Notes under the pieces: generated by a model | The model's input: only the letters and a program-made list of their open reading frames with translations | Database searches by the model: none | Told to the model about the DNA's origin: nothing | Shown: one piece after another, positions 16,701 through 24,602 of the stretch | How positions within the stretch are numbered: position 1 is the stretch's first letter | Layout of the letters: each line of letters begins with the position of its first letter | Assembly: GCA_029781535.1 (NCBI GenBank) | Contig: JAKOWL010000152.1 | Coordinates: 1-35,231, forward strand | Length of the DNA: 35,231 bases | Source: Pseudomonadota bacterium | GTDB taxonomy: Bacteria > Pseudomonadota > Gammaproteobacteria > Burkholderiales > Methylophilaceae | Reading direction: 5' to 3' | Made by a program: the position numbers and the translations under genes

Positions 16701-17750
16701 ATGTCAAATAAAAATAGAAAGACATCGCGTAATCAAACACAACAATACCAATCCATTGCAGTAAGAACAAATATCGTTCCGTCATTGTTAGATGCAATGG
16801 TGGATAACAAGGAATACTCATCTATCGTTGATAAAACTGTAGCTCCCAATGTAAATCTTCTAGACGAAGTTGTACGTAGCATTAAAGATATAGAAGATCT
16901 GAGAAATCGACCTTGTTTATTATACGTTGGAAATGTCATTAGCTCTGACGGCACCTCATCCAGCATAGATGCTACTGATGATCTACCTTTTCAGGAATTA
17001 GTTAAGACAGTACCCGCAGATCAAAGATCGGTTGACGTTGTTCTTGCCACAAGTGGCGGATCTGGAGAGCAAATCACTAGATTTGTTCAATGCTTAAGAC
17101 GAAGGTTTGATGAGGTCAATTTTCTGATTCCATCCTTCTGTATGAGCGCAGGAACATTATTCGCGTTATCAGGAGACAATATATACATGACAAAAAATGC
17201 TTGTTTAGGTCCTATTGACCCTCAAGTTCCTTCAAAAGACGGTCGTTATGTACCTGCCCAAGCATTACTTTTATTAGTTTCGAAATTACAAAAAGATGGT
17301 GAAGATTCATTAAAAAATGGCACTGGCGTGCCATGGGCTGCAATAAGACTCATCGATAGTTTGGATAAAAAGGAATTAGGTGCAGCTATATCAGCTAGCG
17401 ATTGGTCAAAGTCTATAGCAACTCAATTTTTAAATTTATATAAATTTAAAAATTGGGTAACTCGACAATCGAGCGGCACACCAGTAACAGATGACTATAG
17501 ATTAAGAAGAGCGGAAGAGGTTGCAGAAGCCTTGGTCTCACATGACAGGTGGAAAAGTCATGGGCACGCAATATCTAGAGAAGTATTATGGGATGAAATT
17601 AAATTAAAAGTAGAGCACCCTGATGATAATCTGGAAAGATTGCTCACTAGACAATGGGCTTTAATAACCTGGTTATTTGATAAGACACCGATTCAAAAAA
17701 TGATTTGCTCAACAAATTTCCGCTATGTTAAATTTAGAGCACAACCTTAA
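16701..17750 (+). CDS. SDH-family ClpP-fold serine protease (island cargo)
   Basis: A 349-residue member of the serine dehydrogenase proteinase (SDH) group within the ClpP/crotonase fold. The oxyanion segment is LATSGGSGEQITR (SGG 118-120). The likely nucleophile is Ser149 in SFCMSAGTLFALSGD, followed by the conserved ACLGPIDPQVP (168-177). The C-terminal DRWKSHGHAISREVLWDEIK resembles the family tail. No signal peptide or membrane helix, so probably cytoplasmic. GGATC lies before the ATG at 16701. The first 50 residues are charged and low in order. A 71-residue gene follows by 11 bp. Codon use is AT-rich, like the island and unlike the chromosome. Target unknown. Confidence 0.85.
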   Translation: MSNKNRKTSRNQTQQYQSIAVRTNIVPSLLDAMVDNKEYSSIVDKTVAPNVNLLDEVVRSIKDIEDLRNRPCLLYVGNVISSDGTSSSIDATDDLPFQELVKTVPADQRSVDVVLATSGGSGEQITRFVQCLRRRFDEVNFLIPSFCMSAGTLFALSGDNIYMTKNACLGPIDPQVPSKDGRYVPAQALLLLVSKLQKDGEDSLKNGTGVPWAAIRLIDSLDKKELGAAISASDWSKSIATQFLNLYKFKNWVTRQSSGTPVTDDYRLRRAEEVAEALVSHDRWKSHGHAISREVLWDEIKLKVEHPDDNLERLLTRQWALITWLFDKTPIQKMICSTNFRYVKFRAQP

Positions 17751-17761
17751 CTGGAGTAATT

Positions 17762-17977
17762 ATGATTGATAAAAAACTTTTGGAACAATTAGGATGGGGC
17801 ACTGAATTAATAAACGAAGTAGAAACAGTAGCTCAATCGTTAAGAGAATCCATATCAACTACTGATATTGTTGGATATTCAACGGAGATATATCTTGCTG
17901 GAAATCAAATCCATGCTCCACAGCATATAGAATACTCTACCGAAAGCATTACTCTAGAAAACAAAGCTAGTAGATAA
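17762..17977 (+). CDS. Small uncharacterised partner of the SDH-type protease
   Basis: A 71-residue acidic protein (MIDKKLLEQLGWGTELINEV...) with a helical N-terminal half and a polar C-terminal half; no membrane segment or recognised domain. It has a clear GGAG 7 bases before the ATG and lies 11 bp after the protease stop, so co-translation is likely. Possible roles are adaptor, inhibitor or substrate of the protease; all are inference. Confidence 0.7.
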   Translation: MIDKKLLEQLGWGTELINEVETVAQSLRESISTTDIVGYSTEIYLAGNQIHAPQHIEYSTESITLENKASR

Positions 17978-17993
17978 TTTAAATATATTAACT

Positions 17994-18812
17994 TTATATA
18001 GGTAGCCTATTAATTCGATAACCTCCCCAAGTACATGCCCACCCATATATCGGGGCTTTATCTTTACCTTCCGACTGAAAATAATACCTAGCTACACCAC
18101 CATGCAATACGATTAGAGAAACTAACTCTTGAGCCGCTTCCTGTATTGTTTCGGCTCCCAATAAATATTTAACACGTGTCGGTTTTATATCCTTACTGGC
18201 TCGGTATCTGTGGCCTCCAAGTTCCCTCATAGCATTACCTAGCTGCTTAGTTAAATACTTCAGCAAATAATTACAAATCTTAACCACGTTGTCTTTGTCA
18301 GACACTCCAGCCCTTCTATGCCAACTTACATTAAAAGTACCACCTAGCTTACCTGCCGCCCTCTTCCAGCATTTATGATAAAAATGCAGTTTTTGTTTTG
18401 GCATCCAACCAGCGATTGGAAAATGAAAATGAAAAGCCCCACGTTCCTGTAATTCAGGAAAAACAATGAACTTATCATTTGGAAATTTTTCATGGACTAA
18501 ACGCTGAAAACGATCCATCACAGCCCAAGCTTTTTTAGGGTCGGTGACATTTTCCCTGAATGTGGTTGTACCTAATGAGGTCGGTCTTAAAGTAAGGATT
18601 AAACGCCTTGCATTTGTTCTTGCTCGCCTGATGGCAAACTTTTCGTTTTCTTCCCTATTCTCGCTTTCCCCTCTTTCAGCCTTTTCTTCTGGATACCTAT
18701 TTTTTGGTTCTGGGAATGGATACCAACTGCCTTCGACTAACCCATCACCATAATCGTAAATCGTAGCCATACAGTTTGAAGGATTGCCTGAGGGTGAATA
18801 AACCTTAGCCAT
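17994..18812 (-). CDS. rep: HUH-type rolling-circle replication initiation protein
   Basis: Nicks a replication origin through a tyrosine. Motifs, counted from the ATG at 18812 (272 residues): motif 1 RRLILTLRP (about 69-77), the HUH motif FHFHFPI with H128 and H130, and the tyrosine motif NYLLKYLTK with Y182 and Y186. This layout fits the rolling-circle replication proteins of small plasmids and filamentous-phage-like elements. A GTG at 18818 is also in frame, but the AGGGGG run is spaced correctly only for the ATG. It is convergent with the protease operon (16 bp gap). Direct repeats lie upstream. No coat or mobilisation genes accompany it. Confidence 0.85.
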   Translation of the reverse strand: MAKVYSPSGNPSNCMATIYDYGDGLVEGSWYPFPEPKNRYPEEKAERGESENREENEKFAIRRARTNARRLILTLRPTSLGTTTFRENVTDPKKAWAVMDRFQRLVHEKFPNDKFIVFPELQERGAFHFHFPIAGWMPKQKLHFYHKCWKRAAGKLGGTFNVSWHRRAGVSDKDNVVKICNYLLKYLTKQLGNAMRELGGHRYRASKDIKPTRVKYLLGAETIQEAAQELVSLIVLHGGVARYYFQSEGKDKAPIYGWACTWGGYRINRLPI

Positions 18813-18850
18813 AGACACCCCCTAAACGAAGGTGTTCTAGGCTCAAAAAC

Positions 18851-18892
18851 TGTGGCGAAATTGTGGCATAACTGTGGCAAAAATGCGCCACA
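18851..18892. repeat. Iteron-like TGTGGC repeats upstream of rep
   Basis: TGTGGC occurs at 18851, 18862 and 18873, exactly 11 bp apart, and its reverse complement GCCACA at 18887-18892, forming a hairpin with the third copy. The array lies about 40 bp upstream of the rep start and 115 bp from the right attachment repeat. A further TGTGGCAAA lies at 13892 near the left repeat. It could be Rep iterons or integrase arm sites. Confidence 0.7.
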
Positions 18893-18948
18893 ATGCAGCC
18901 AAATGGGGAATATTGTAGCCCACTACCCAGCAGGCGAAGAAAACAAAA

Positions 18949-18972
18949 AAACCCATTAGAATCAATGGGTTT
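18949..18972 (-). terminator. Intrinsic terminator downstream of ssrA, supplied by the island
   Basis: A 9-bp stem AAACCCATT (18949-18957) with AATGGGTTT (18964-18972) and a 6-base loop. On the minus strand it is followed by TTTTTGTTTTC. It sits 36 bp after the tmRNA 3' end and lies inside the island, so it replaces the native ssrA terminator displaced to 13795. Confidence 0.8.
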
Positions 18973-18977
18973 AATTG

Positions 18978-18995
18978 GTCTAGAAAAGTCTAGAC
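18978..18995. repeat. Paired GTCTAGA sites next to the right attachment repeat
   Basis: GTCTAGA occurs at 18978 and 18988 in direct orientation, and each contains the palindrome TCTAGA. They lie 12 bp from the right attachment repeat, so a recombination role is possible but unproven. Confidence 0.4.
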
Positions 18996-19006
18996 ACTCT
19001 TGCGAT

Positions 19007-19030
19007 TTGGTGGAGATGGGGGGAATTGAA
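19007..19030 (-). repeat. Right attachment repeat (3' end of ssrA)
   Basis: Identical to 13827-13850. This copy belongs to the intact tmRNA gene: it includes the acceptor-stem 3' strand, CCA and part of the T arm. Integration here leaves the tmRNA functional. Confidence 0.92.
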
Positions 19031-19369
19031 CCCCCGTCCGCAAGCCCTCCACAGACAGTTCTACATACTTAGCTGTGTTGTTTGATTTAACCGCACATTC
19101 ACCAACGAGCAAGCAACTGTGAGGCGAGTCACCTTAAGTTTAATATCGTATCAAGTAACCCGATACGACACGATCCTCTCTAAATGACGCTGCTGCGGTT
19201 GCCCGCCCGGCCGAGAGGCCTTCCGGTGCAGCGTCCGGCTGGATTAAGCAGCCAGAGCGTAAGTTTCGTCGTTTGCGACTATACTTTTTCAGATGGATTT
19301 ACGAGGAAACCTGAATCCTCGGTATGCCCTGCACTGCTTTGTAACCCACGTCGAAACCGGGTCATCCCC
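19008..19369 (-). ncRNA. ssrA: Transfer-messenger RNA (tmRNA)
   Basis: A one-piece tmRNA of about 362 nt that rescues stalled ribosomes with SmpB. The 5' end GGGGATGACCCGG (from 19369) pairs through GGGGATG with CATCTCC just before the 3' CCA, and the T arm GGTTCAATTCC is intact. The tag reading frame (19244-19276, minus) encodes ANDETYALAA then TAA, with the resume codon GCA in the usual place. Gene ends were set from the acceptor stem. The 3' end is the integration site of the neighbouring island. Confidence 0.96.
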
Positions 19370-19394
19370 AATGCGTACTTCTTTTGATGAACCG

Positions 19395-19400
19395 AGTATA
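19395..19400 (-). promoter_or_regulatory. Candidate -10 box for ssrA
   Basis: TATACT on the minus strand, 26 bases before the mature 5' end, which allows a short leader removed by RNase P. No strong -35 is visible at 16-18 bases, so this is tentative; a TATAAT at 19422-19427 is an alternative. Confidence 0.35.
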
Positions 19401-19478
19401 AATTAGTTCATTAAAAGTTTAATTATACGGCTTTTTGACACCAACGCCCATTGGAAAAGCGCCATTCAGGATTACAAT

Positions 19479-20312
19479 GTGGGGATGCCTATCGCAAAAA
19501 TCAACCACCCATCACTTTGGCAACATCTGCTGCCCAGGCCAGATGCTACCAGCAACAAATACACCCGTGGCAGCGCTCTAATCGTAGGCGGCTATCCTAT
19601 TACCGGCGCGGCGCGCTTGGCAGCGCTGGCTTGCGCACGCACCGGGGCCGGCATTACAGCTATTGCAAGCCCGCAGATTGCACTGCCGATCTATGCCAGC
19701 AGCATGCTAAGCGTGATGGTAAAGCCTTTTGACTCTGACAAAGACTTTCATGCACTCATTGGTGACGAACGTATCAACGCTTACCTGATTGGTCCTGGCG
19801 CTGGGGCTATGCGTGAAACGATGGCGCATTCACTTGCCATTCTGGATAGAAACAAGCCTTGCGTACTCGACGCCGACGCCATCAAATCCTTTACTGGCCA
19901 TCTGGTTGCACTGCGAAATGCGATTCAGGCACCATGCGTAATCACCCCACACGAAGGTGAGTTCAAGCATCTGTTCGAATTGGGAGAAGATAGAAATAGT
20001 GCCGTGGTACATGCCGCCCAACAAACTAGTGCGGTCGTTCTGCTGAAAGGAAGTGACACGCTGATTGCACACCCGGACGGACGCCTGATTGTCAATAAGA
20101 ATGCTCCAGCTACACTTGCTACCGCGGGTTCAGGTGATGTTCTCGCAGGCATAATCACAAGTTTGCTAGCACAGGGGTTACCAGCCTTTGAAGCCGCCGC
20201 CACAGGAGCCTGGATACATGCCGAAACTGCCAGACTGTTTGGAATTGGCTTGATTGCCGAAGATTTGATTGAAATGCTGCCGGCTGTACTGACGGGACTC
20301 ATGGAGGGCTAA
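19479..20312 (+). CDS. nnrD: ADP-dependent (S)-NAD(P)H-hydrate dehydratase
   Basis: Repairs damaged NAD(P)H hydrates at the cost of ADP. The ribokinase-like fold shows YTRGSALIVGGYPITGAARL near the start, GPGAGAM, CVLDADAIKSF, VITPHEGEFKHLF, VLLKGSDTLI and the nucleotide-binding ATLATAGSGDVLAGIITSLL. It lacks the N-terminal epimerase (NnrE) domain found in fused YjeF proteins, so 277 residues corresponds to the stand-alone dehydratase. Start is either GTG 19479 or ATG 19485. It is divergent from ssrA, about 110 bp from its 5' end. Confidence 0.93.
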   Translation: MGMPIAKINHPSLWQHLLPRPDATSNKYTRGSALIVGGYPITGAARLAALACARTGAGITAIASPQIALPIYASSMLSVMVKPFDSDKDFHALIGDERINAYLIGPGAGAMRETMAHSLAILDRNKPCVLDADAIKSFTGHLVALRNAIQAPCVITPHEGEFKHLFELGEDRNSAVVHAAQQTSAVVLLKGSDTLIAHPDGRLIVNKNAPATLATAGSGDVLAGIITSLLAQGLPAFEAAATGAWIHAETARLFGIGLIAEDLIEMLPAVLTGLMEG

Positions 20313-20333
20313 GCCCCGCCAGCATTGCATTAC

Positions 20334-20849
20334 TTACTTCACAGAATATTCACCACTCCAATCCACGTTGTAAGTGGTTTTGGAAGTGAAATAGCCATTG
20401 TAATTACCCGTGCCTTTGATACCGGCGTACTTGCCAGTACCATTCACATACTCCCAAGTACCTTTGAAACTGGTGCGAGGGCTGCCATCATCAGCCAGTA
20501 CCGTTGTCACTTGGCCTTTCCATAATGCGGTGGTGGAGTCAGTTCCCTTGGCCATGGTGTAATAGCCAGTATGCGGTCCATTGCCTTGGAACAACTGTCC
20601 TATCTCACGATTATCCACCGCTGCGCCATCCATATAGCCGCTGCCATCGGTGTTCTTGTTCACTCCAGTCAATTCACCGGAAACCAGCATATACCCATTG
20701 GCAGACGGCGCTAACGAAGCCTCCTGTTTGTTATAGCTTAGGGAAGCAGAACCGGAAATCTTCCCACCATCCGCCTGAGCCAGGCTGCCAAAAAATGTAC
20801 ATACTGAAAAGACACCGAAAGAAATAATGATATTTGTTGTAGTTTTCAT
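20334..20849 (-). CDS. Secreted small beta-barrel-like protein of unknown function
   Basis: A 171-residue protein with a signal peptide (about 1-26, cleaved near AQA-DG). The mature part is rich in Gly, Thr and Tyr; GTWEYVNGTGKYAGIKGTGN near the C-terminus resembles beta-barrel folds of the allene-oxide-cyclase/dirigent type, but I cannot assign a family. AGGAG lies 9 bases before the ATG at 20849. It is 47 bp after the aldehyde dehydrogenase gene on the same strand and probably shares its transcript. No catalytic motif was seen. Confidence 0.75.
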   Translation of the reverse strand: MKTTTNIIISFGVFSVCTFFGSLAQADGGKISGSASLSYNKQEASLAPSANGYMLVSGELTGVNKNTDGSGYMDGAAVDNREIGQLFQGNGPHTGYYTMAKGTDSTTALWKGQVTTVLADDGSPRTSFKGTWEYVNGTGKYAGIKGTGNYNGYFTSKTTYNVDWSGEYSVK

Positions 20850-20896
20850 GGCTAGATTCTCCTAAATTTATACAGTGGAATGTTTTACTACTAAAA

Positions 20897-22660
20897 CTAA
20901 CCTTGCATGGCCGCCCAGACGATGCCGGGCACTTTTGTCCAACTGGCGTTTTCCTCCATCGCCACAATGCGTCTGGTGACCACATTAGCCTTGCGATGGC
21001 TGGTAAGCCATGCTGGTTTGGGAAACACGGTCAGAGGCGCACGTATCACGGCTTTTTCTATACCCTCCAGCATGGCGGTGTTATGCACAAAACCATTGCC
21101 GCTCTGAATATCCTTCTGGGTGCTGCTTGGATATGCACCCCATGGTGAAGAAGCCAGCACGAACGAGATGCCCGGGAAAGTATTGATTGCTACGGTGCCA
21201 TATTTCAGCTTGCAGATGGCTTGCTCGAACACGGCTTTAACCGATGGGTCTCTCAGCGTTTTTGGGTGCACGATGATAGTGGCATTCAGGTTACCCCAGA
21301 GTTTGTTGTTGCAGAAGGCTACGGCTTTTTCCAGAAACTCAATCGGGTTCTGGCTGCCTACTTGCACGTCGGCAAACACAGAACAGAAAGCCTCCTCACG
21401 AAACAACACCTCGTCGTCATTCGCATCTAGCCCGGTAATGAATGTCCAGGGCAATGTCCCTATAGCGGGCTTGCCGATGCTGATAGCATTTCGGCGATTC
21501 TTGGTGAGCGTTTTCCAACGATCTTCTGCGCCGGGATAATAGGCTTTTCTTGGTTCCACGGCGCTGCAGGTCTTCTGGATAGCCCTCATGAAGCTGCCAC
21601 TGCCAGCCCAGCCTTTGGGCAGTACCAGCACCTTGGCGGAATTGCAGAAGAACGACGCGTTCATGGTCATAGCAGCCGCAATCGCATCTGCCTGGAAGGC
21701 GATTTCCTTGTCCGTGTATGGCCCCGGTACCACAATCACCGGCGAAACATTGCCCAACTCGGCGCTGATAGACTTTTTCAGCAACGGCTCGTTACGCTCT
21801 CTGCGCGCTTGCTGCTCTGCGCCGGGCGCACCCCATACAATCTGGTCATAGGTCTTGTTGGAGCCGGTTAGATGCACCTCGTCAACATCCGGGTGATATA
21901 CCAGATGCCGGCCTATTTCTGCTCCACCATACACCACGGCAAAATAATGCTTATCTATGGCAGCCTTAAACGCTTTTTCGATATATGGGCCAAGATAGGC
22001 GTTTACTGGGTTCATCTTGAGCAGGCAAACCTTACCCTCGTTGAACATCTTGGTAAGCACATCCATCACACCGATTGCACCGATATTGCCCGCACCCAGC
22101 ACCAGCGCCAGCTTGCCTTGATGGCCCGGCTTTTTGTAGAAGCTGGCGCGTGTGGTTGCCAGCACCTGTTCTGTCACATGCGGCTGCATGTGTACATCCA
22201 CAGTCACATCCTTGAACAGCATACCGTCAATGGCATTATTGGGGAACACATTTACAGCCAGATTGCCCGCTGCAGTACGCGTTACCTTGCCAATCGGCGT
22301 ATTGCCGGTTTTCTGGATGGCACGCAACGACTCCACAATCAACCGCAGCTGGCGCACGCTGCCCCAAGGATTAGTGGCCCATTCTTCCGCCTCGGCAGGC
22401 GAACAGATAGCGATACCCTTAGCCCTGCAGCCTGCATGAACGGCAGCTTCCGCCACCTGCAACAAGCCTCGCTGCATAGATTGCGCTAGGGTGATACGCT
22501 GATCAATCGTTAAATTGGCAAACTCATTCGCCGCAGCCTTGAGCTGGGCAACCTTTTGGCTAAGCTCACTCTGACTTGAATCTGCCGGCGTCTCAACGAG
22601 CGTTTGTGCTGCATAACTAGAATAAGCGTTTAACTGCGTATTGGTTGCGATGGTGCTCAT
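20897..22660 (-). CDS. Long aldehyde dehydrogenase family protein
   Basis: Oxidises an aldehyde with NAD(P). The catalytic pair is Glu301 (SAELGNVSPVIV) and Cys339 (MNASFFCNSAKVL); HLTGSNKTYDQ (263-273) and LVLGAGNIGAIGVMDVLTKM (187-206) form the cofactor site. At 587 residues it is longer than the usual 480-500, with an extra N-terminal region of about 70 residues and a C-terminal tail (LTSHRKANVVTRRIVAMEEN). It is divergent from the TPR regulator-like gene and is followed by the secreted 171-residue gene. The substrate is unknown; in a methylotroph, formaldehyde or another short aldehyde is possible but not shown. Confidence 0.85.
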   Translation of the reverse strand: MSTIATNTQLNAYSSYAAQTLVETPADSSQSELSQKVAQLKAAANEFANLTIDQRITLAQSMQRGLLQVAEAAVHAGCRAKGIAICSPAEAEEWATNPWGSVRQLRLIVESLRAIQKTGNTPIGKVTRTAAGNLAVNVFPNNAIDGMLFKDVTVDVHMQPHVTEQVLATTRASFYKKPGHQGKLALVLGAGNIGAIGVMDVLTKMFNEGKVCLLKMNPVNAYLGPYIEKAFKAAIDKHYFAVVYGGAEIGRHLVYHPDVDEVHLTGSNKTYDQIVWGAPGAEQQARRERNEPLLKKSISAELGNVSPVIVVPGPYTDKEIAFQADAIAAAMTMNASFFCNSAKVLVLPKGWAGSGSFMRAIQKTCSAVEPRKAYYPGAEDRWKTLTKNRRNAISIGKPAIGTLPWTFITGLDANDDEVLFREEAFCSVFADVQVGSQNPIEFLEKAVAFCNNKLWGNLNATIIVHPKTLRDPSVKAVFEQAICKLKYGTVAINTFPGISFVLASSPWGAYPSSTQKDIQSGNGFVHNTAMLEGIEKAVIRAPLTVFPKPAWLTSHRKANVVTRRIVAMEENASWTKVPGIVWAAMQG

Positions 22661-22742
22661 GTTTTTTCCTTTTTATCAACAATATGGCTTCATTAAATAC
22701 AGCGTTAGGATACTGCCAGGACTATTGCGAGTTAAGTTACTT

Positions 22743-22791
22743 ACTGTTACATTGATACCAAAGGTGACTGTTACGCCAACCGTATTGGTAT
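22743..22791. promoter_or_regulatory. Repeats in the divergent promoter region (candidate operator)
   Basis: ACTGTTAC occurs twice in direct orientation, 24 bp apart (22743-22750 and 22767-22774), and is interleaved with an inverted pair, ATACCAA (22755-22761) and TTGGTAT (22785-22791). This lies between the aldehyde dehydrogenase gene and the TPR-protein gene, close to the latter. Confidence 0.5.
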
Positions 22792-22802
22792 AACAACAAC
22801 GC

Positions 22803-24446
22803 ATGGACAGCCAACGTCAAAAGGGAGAAGTACCTGATCAGGCACTGGTTTATGAGTGCCTGGAACGCGTATTATCCAGCCCTGTTTTTGAGAAATCTCT
22901 CCGCCAGCAAGACCTGCTGCGCTACCTAGTCAAAGAAAACCTGGCCGGCAATGGGCAGCGGCTAAAAGGATACACACTTGGCGTAGAGCTGTTCGGCCGG
23001 GGCGTGGATTTTGACCCCACCACCGATGCGATTGTGCGGGTGGAAGTGGGCAGATTGCGTACCAAGCTGCGCGAGTATTACGGCTCGAACAGCCATGGAG
23101 ATGCCGTAACTTTTGCCTTGCCCAAGGGCGGCTATGTGATTGATATTCATACCTCCGAAAATCATCAGACAACAGCCTCCGCAACGCCAAAGCCTGTGAC
23201 CAATCTCTTTGAGCAGGAAATCTCACTTGCTGTTCTGCCATTTGCTAATCTGCCTTCCAATCCTGAACAGGAGTATTTCGTCGATGGCATCGTGGACAAC
23301 CTGATTTTCGAGCTTTCGCAGCTATCAGGATTGCTGGTAATTTCCAGGCAGTCTTCGTTTCGCTACCGCAACTCGAACATGTCTTCGCAGGAAATTGGCA
23401 ACCTGCTTGGGGTGAAGTACCTGCTGGAGGGCAATGTTCAGCTTTCAGAGAAACGTGTGCGGGTCACCGTCAGGCTTATCGAAGCCCTAACGAGCACTTG
23501 CGTATGGGCAGATAGGTATGAAGGTTTTCTGCAGGAAATCTTTGCCTTGCAGGACGAAATCACCTTGAGTATCGTCAAGCAACTACAGATCAAGCTTTCT
23601 CCTGCAGAGGCGCAATTGTTCGGTCACGAAGGTACGATAAGTATCGAAGCACATGATGCCTTGCTGCGTGGTATCGCCTGCCACTGGAAATATGCCCCAA
23701 AGTTCGTCGCAGAAGCAAGAAAACATTTCACCAAGGCGGTGGAACTAGACCCGAACTATGCTTCAGCTCATGCCTGGCTCGCCAGAACACTGCTTTTTTT
23801 ATGGGTGATGCGCTGGGAACCAGACGAAGCGTTGTATAGAGACGCGCTCGTGCATGCCAAGAAAGCGGCTGCTATCAATAGCCATTTACCTTATGTGCAA
23901 TCTATTCTGGGCTGGACGCACCTTTGGCACCGCAATCGAGACGAATGTATTGCCGCATGCCGGCAAGCCGTAGCGATTGATCCGAATAATTTCGAAGCTT
24001 ATATCTTTTTATCCATGAGTTTATCGTGTGCCGGATTTGGCGAGGAAGCCTTGTACTATATCGAAAAAGCGCAACGCATGAATCCGCATTCCTCACCTTT
24101 TTACGAATACACAATTGGATTGGCGCATTATGTACTAAAAGATTATGACAAGGCCGTTGCCGCTTTTAAACGCGGCTGTGCAATAGGCGCAACGTTTCCG
24201 CCCAATTTTGTGTATCTGTGCGTTACATACCAGTTGATGGGTTTAAAGGCTGAAGCACTGGCCGCACGTCGAGCATATTTGGCCATTTTAGGTGGTGATA
24301 CTTCCAAAATCCTTTTAAGTCCATGGTTGGAAAAAAACCTGCATGATACTTTTAGGCGCTTGCTTATTGAATCTGGCATTGGTTATTCTGGCACCAGCTA
24401 TCGGCCTTATGATGCGCCTGCTGGCATCCAAGAAATCCAAGAGTAA
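22803..24446 (+). CDS. TolB-like/TPR signalling protein, possible regulator
   Basis: A 547-residue soluble protein. Residues 1-115 hold the conserved segment RLKGYTLGVELFGRGVDFDP, IVRVEVGRLRTKLREYY and PKGGYVIDI, which often heads adenylate-cyclase-like TPR proteins. Residues about 138-265 are a TolB-N/FlgO-like domain (LAVLPFANLP, EYFVDGIVDNLIFELSQLSG, YLLEGNVQLSEKRVRVTVRL). Residues about 280-520 are TPR repeats (AVELDPNYASAHAWLARTLL, AVAIDPNNFEAYIFLSMSLS). Unlike many relatives it has no transmembrane helix. Divergent placement beside the aldehyde dehydrogenase suggests local regulation; this is inference. Confidence 0.78.
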   Translation: MDSQRQKGEVPDQALVYECLERVLSSPVFEKSLRQQDLLRYLVKENLAGNGQRLKGYTLGVELFGRGVDFDPTTDAIVRVEVGRLRTKLREYYGSNSHGDAVTFALPKGGYVIDIHTSENHQTTASATPKPVTNLFEQEISLAVLPFANLPSNPEQEYFVDGIVDNLIFELSQLSGLLVISRQSSFRYRNSNMSSQEIGNLLGVKYLLEGNVQLSEKRVRVTVRLIEALTSTCVWADRYEGFLQEIFALQDEITLSIVKQLQIKLSPAEAQLFGHEGTISIEAHDALLRGIACHWKYAPKFVAEARKHFTKAVELDPNYASAHAWLARTLLFLWVMRWEPDEALYRDALVHAKKAAAINSHLPYVQSILGWTHLWHRNRDECIAACRQAVAIDPNNFEAYIFLSMSLSCAGFGEEALYYIEKAQRMNPHSSPFYEYTIGLAHYVLKDYDKAVAAFKRGCAIGATFPPNFVYLCVTYQLMGLKAEALAARRAYLAILGGDTSKILLSPWLEKNLHDTFRRLLIESGIGYSGTSYRPYDAPAGIQEIQE

Positions 24447-24602
24447 TGGGTGAAGTTTTCATTATCCAAACACCCTCCTGAAAAGCCCGCCCTGCTTGGC
24501 CTGCAAGGCAATAGTTCACCAAATGAAACGCGCACATGCGCATGAAAACAGTCACTTAAATTCGGTGGCGCAGAGTTAAGCCTGTGCCGCAAGTGCGACA
24601 GT
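24447..24602. other. Convergent intergenic region
   Basis: 156 bp between the TPR gene and the smpB stop. It has short inverted pieces (GGCCTGCAAGGC near 24498) but no convincing terminator with a T-tract. Confidence 0.35.

Noticed and set aside
13827-19030. Insertion sequence or transposon
   Set aside because: No transposase or terminal inverted repeats; ends and genes fit site-specific integration by a tyrosine recombinase.
19008-19369. Two-piece (permuted) tmRNA
   Set aside because: The 5' strand, tag frame and 3' CCA are in the conventional one-piece order.
19184-19387. 67-codon frame across the tmRNA gene
   Set aside because: It lies opposite a clear tmRNA with acceptor stem, tag and T arm; the frame is chance.
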